From: an uncultured bacterium | GTDB taxonomy: Bacteria; Bacillota_I; Bacilli_A; RF39; UBA660 | DNA: 5,218 nucleotides | Assembly: GCA_949286645.1 (NCBI GenBank) | Contig: CASEDN010000137.1 | Coordinates: 1 to 5,218 of the forward strand | Direction of reading: 5' to 3' | The notes under the pieces: model-generated | Seen by the model: only the letters and a program-made list of their open reading frames with translations | The model's database searches: none | What the model was told of the DNA's origin: nothing | Translations under genes and position numbers: made by a program | Part shown: positions 4,991-5,218 of the stretch, one piece after another | Layout of the letters: each line of letters starts with the position of its first letter | Position numbering within the stretch: position 1 is the stretch's first letter

Positions 4991-5092
4991 AGTATATATG
5001 CTTGGTGTGTTAAGAAAACTAGCAAAAATGTAAAATATAGTTGATAGAAAAAATTAGTTTAAAATAGTACACTTAATTTGGAGGTAGATAAA

Positions 5093-5218
5093 GTGAGTTT
5101 AGGAAATAATTTATTTGAAGCAAGAAAAAAGGCAGGCTTATCACAAGAAGTAGTTGCAGAAAAATTAGGTGTCAGTAGGCGAACTATTTCAAAATGGGAA
5201 ACCAATGAAACTATTCCA
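5093..5218 (+). CDS. XRE-family helix-turn-helix transcriptional regulator (partial, 5' end)
   Basis: The first 42 codons of a gene that runs off the right edge with the frame still open. Starting at GTG 5093, it reads NNLFEARKKAGLSQ, then VAEKLGVSRRTISKWE, a textbook Cro/C1-type (XRE) helix-turn-helix, with the turn around Gly26 and the recognition helix at ~28-35. GGAGG at 5080-5084 lies 8 nt before the GTG, so the start is sound. The 100 bp upstream contains TTGATA at 5041-5046 but no well-spaced -10, so I do not assign its promoter. A terminator separates it from the membrane-protein gene. The C-terminal part, which would show whether it is a simple repressor, a peptide-binding regulator or a membrane-linked type, lies outside the window. 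Its target is unknown. Confidence 0.88.
   Translation, partial: MSLGNNLFEARKKAGLSQEVVAEKLGVSRRTISKWETNETIP

Noticed and set aside
5041..5070. Promoter of the XRE regulator (TTGATA with ATAGTA or TAAAAT)
   Set aside because: TTGATA is good, but TAAAAT is only 13 bp away and the sequence at 17 bp (ATAGTA) is poor. I could not choose a credible pair.
1..5218. Mobile elements, CRISPR arrays, tRNA or rRNA genes
   Set aside because: I found no transposase or integrase motifs, spaced repeats, terminal inverted repeats, or tRNA/rRNA signatures on either strand.

Overview
The window is a compact, strongly AT-rich stretch of bacterial chromosome (by eye well under 35% G+C). Every recognisable gene lies on the + strand. 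Shine-Dalgarno sites are of the AGGAGG type, promoters include extended -10 elements, terminators are Rho-independent, and tryptophan is encoded by TGG (standard code). Together with the protein families, this points to a low-GC Bacillota lineage, probably an uncultured or gut-type Bacilli/Clostridia relative. That placement is inference; there is no marker gene here.

Layout. (1) 1-1829: the 3' end of an ABC-F type ATPase, followed almost without a gap by a single-chain fusion of an O6-alkylguanine-DNA alkyltransferase (MGMT/Ogt) and a 3-methyladenine DNA glycosylase I (Tag). A 95-residue protein of unknown function comes next, ending in a terminator hairpin that overlaps its stop codon. (2) 1838-2385: a small FMN-dependent nitroreductase-family protein with its own extended -10 promoter. 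(3) 2386-2661: a gene-free stretch that is not empty. It holds a near-consensus sigma-A promoter (TTGACT-17-TATTAT), a compact roughly 100-nt structured RNA with two nested stems and two perfect hairpins, and a closing GC stem followed by a T run. A second, extended -10 promoter (TGGTATAAT) then drives the next operon. (4) 2662-4560: a probable operon of a cytoplasmic gluzincin-like metallopeptidase, an AlkD-type DNA alkylation repair glycosylase and a GNAT acetyltransferase with a Cys-rich tail, with gaps of about 20-25 bp. (5) 4659-4990: a small three-helix membrane protein with a terminator overlapping its last codons. (6) 5093-end: the start of an XRE-type helix-turn-helix regulator cut by the window edge.

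Functionally, three separate activities against DNA alkylation damage lie within about 4 kb: direct O6-alkyl reversal, excision of 3-methyladenine by Tag, and excision of alkylated bases by AlkD. The first two are fused in one polypeptide with only about three residues between the domains. ABC-F, nitroreductase and GNAT neighbours fit a general stress or xenobiotic-tolerance context, but a dedicated system is not proven. The points most worth a second look are the MGMT-Tag fusion and the independent structured RNA at about 2465-2565, which I could not match to any RNA family I know. I see no transposon, CRISPR array, tRNA, rRNA or prophage signal.
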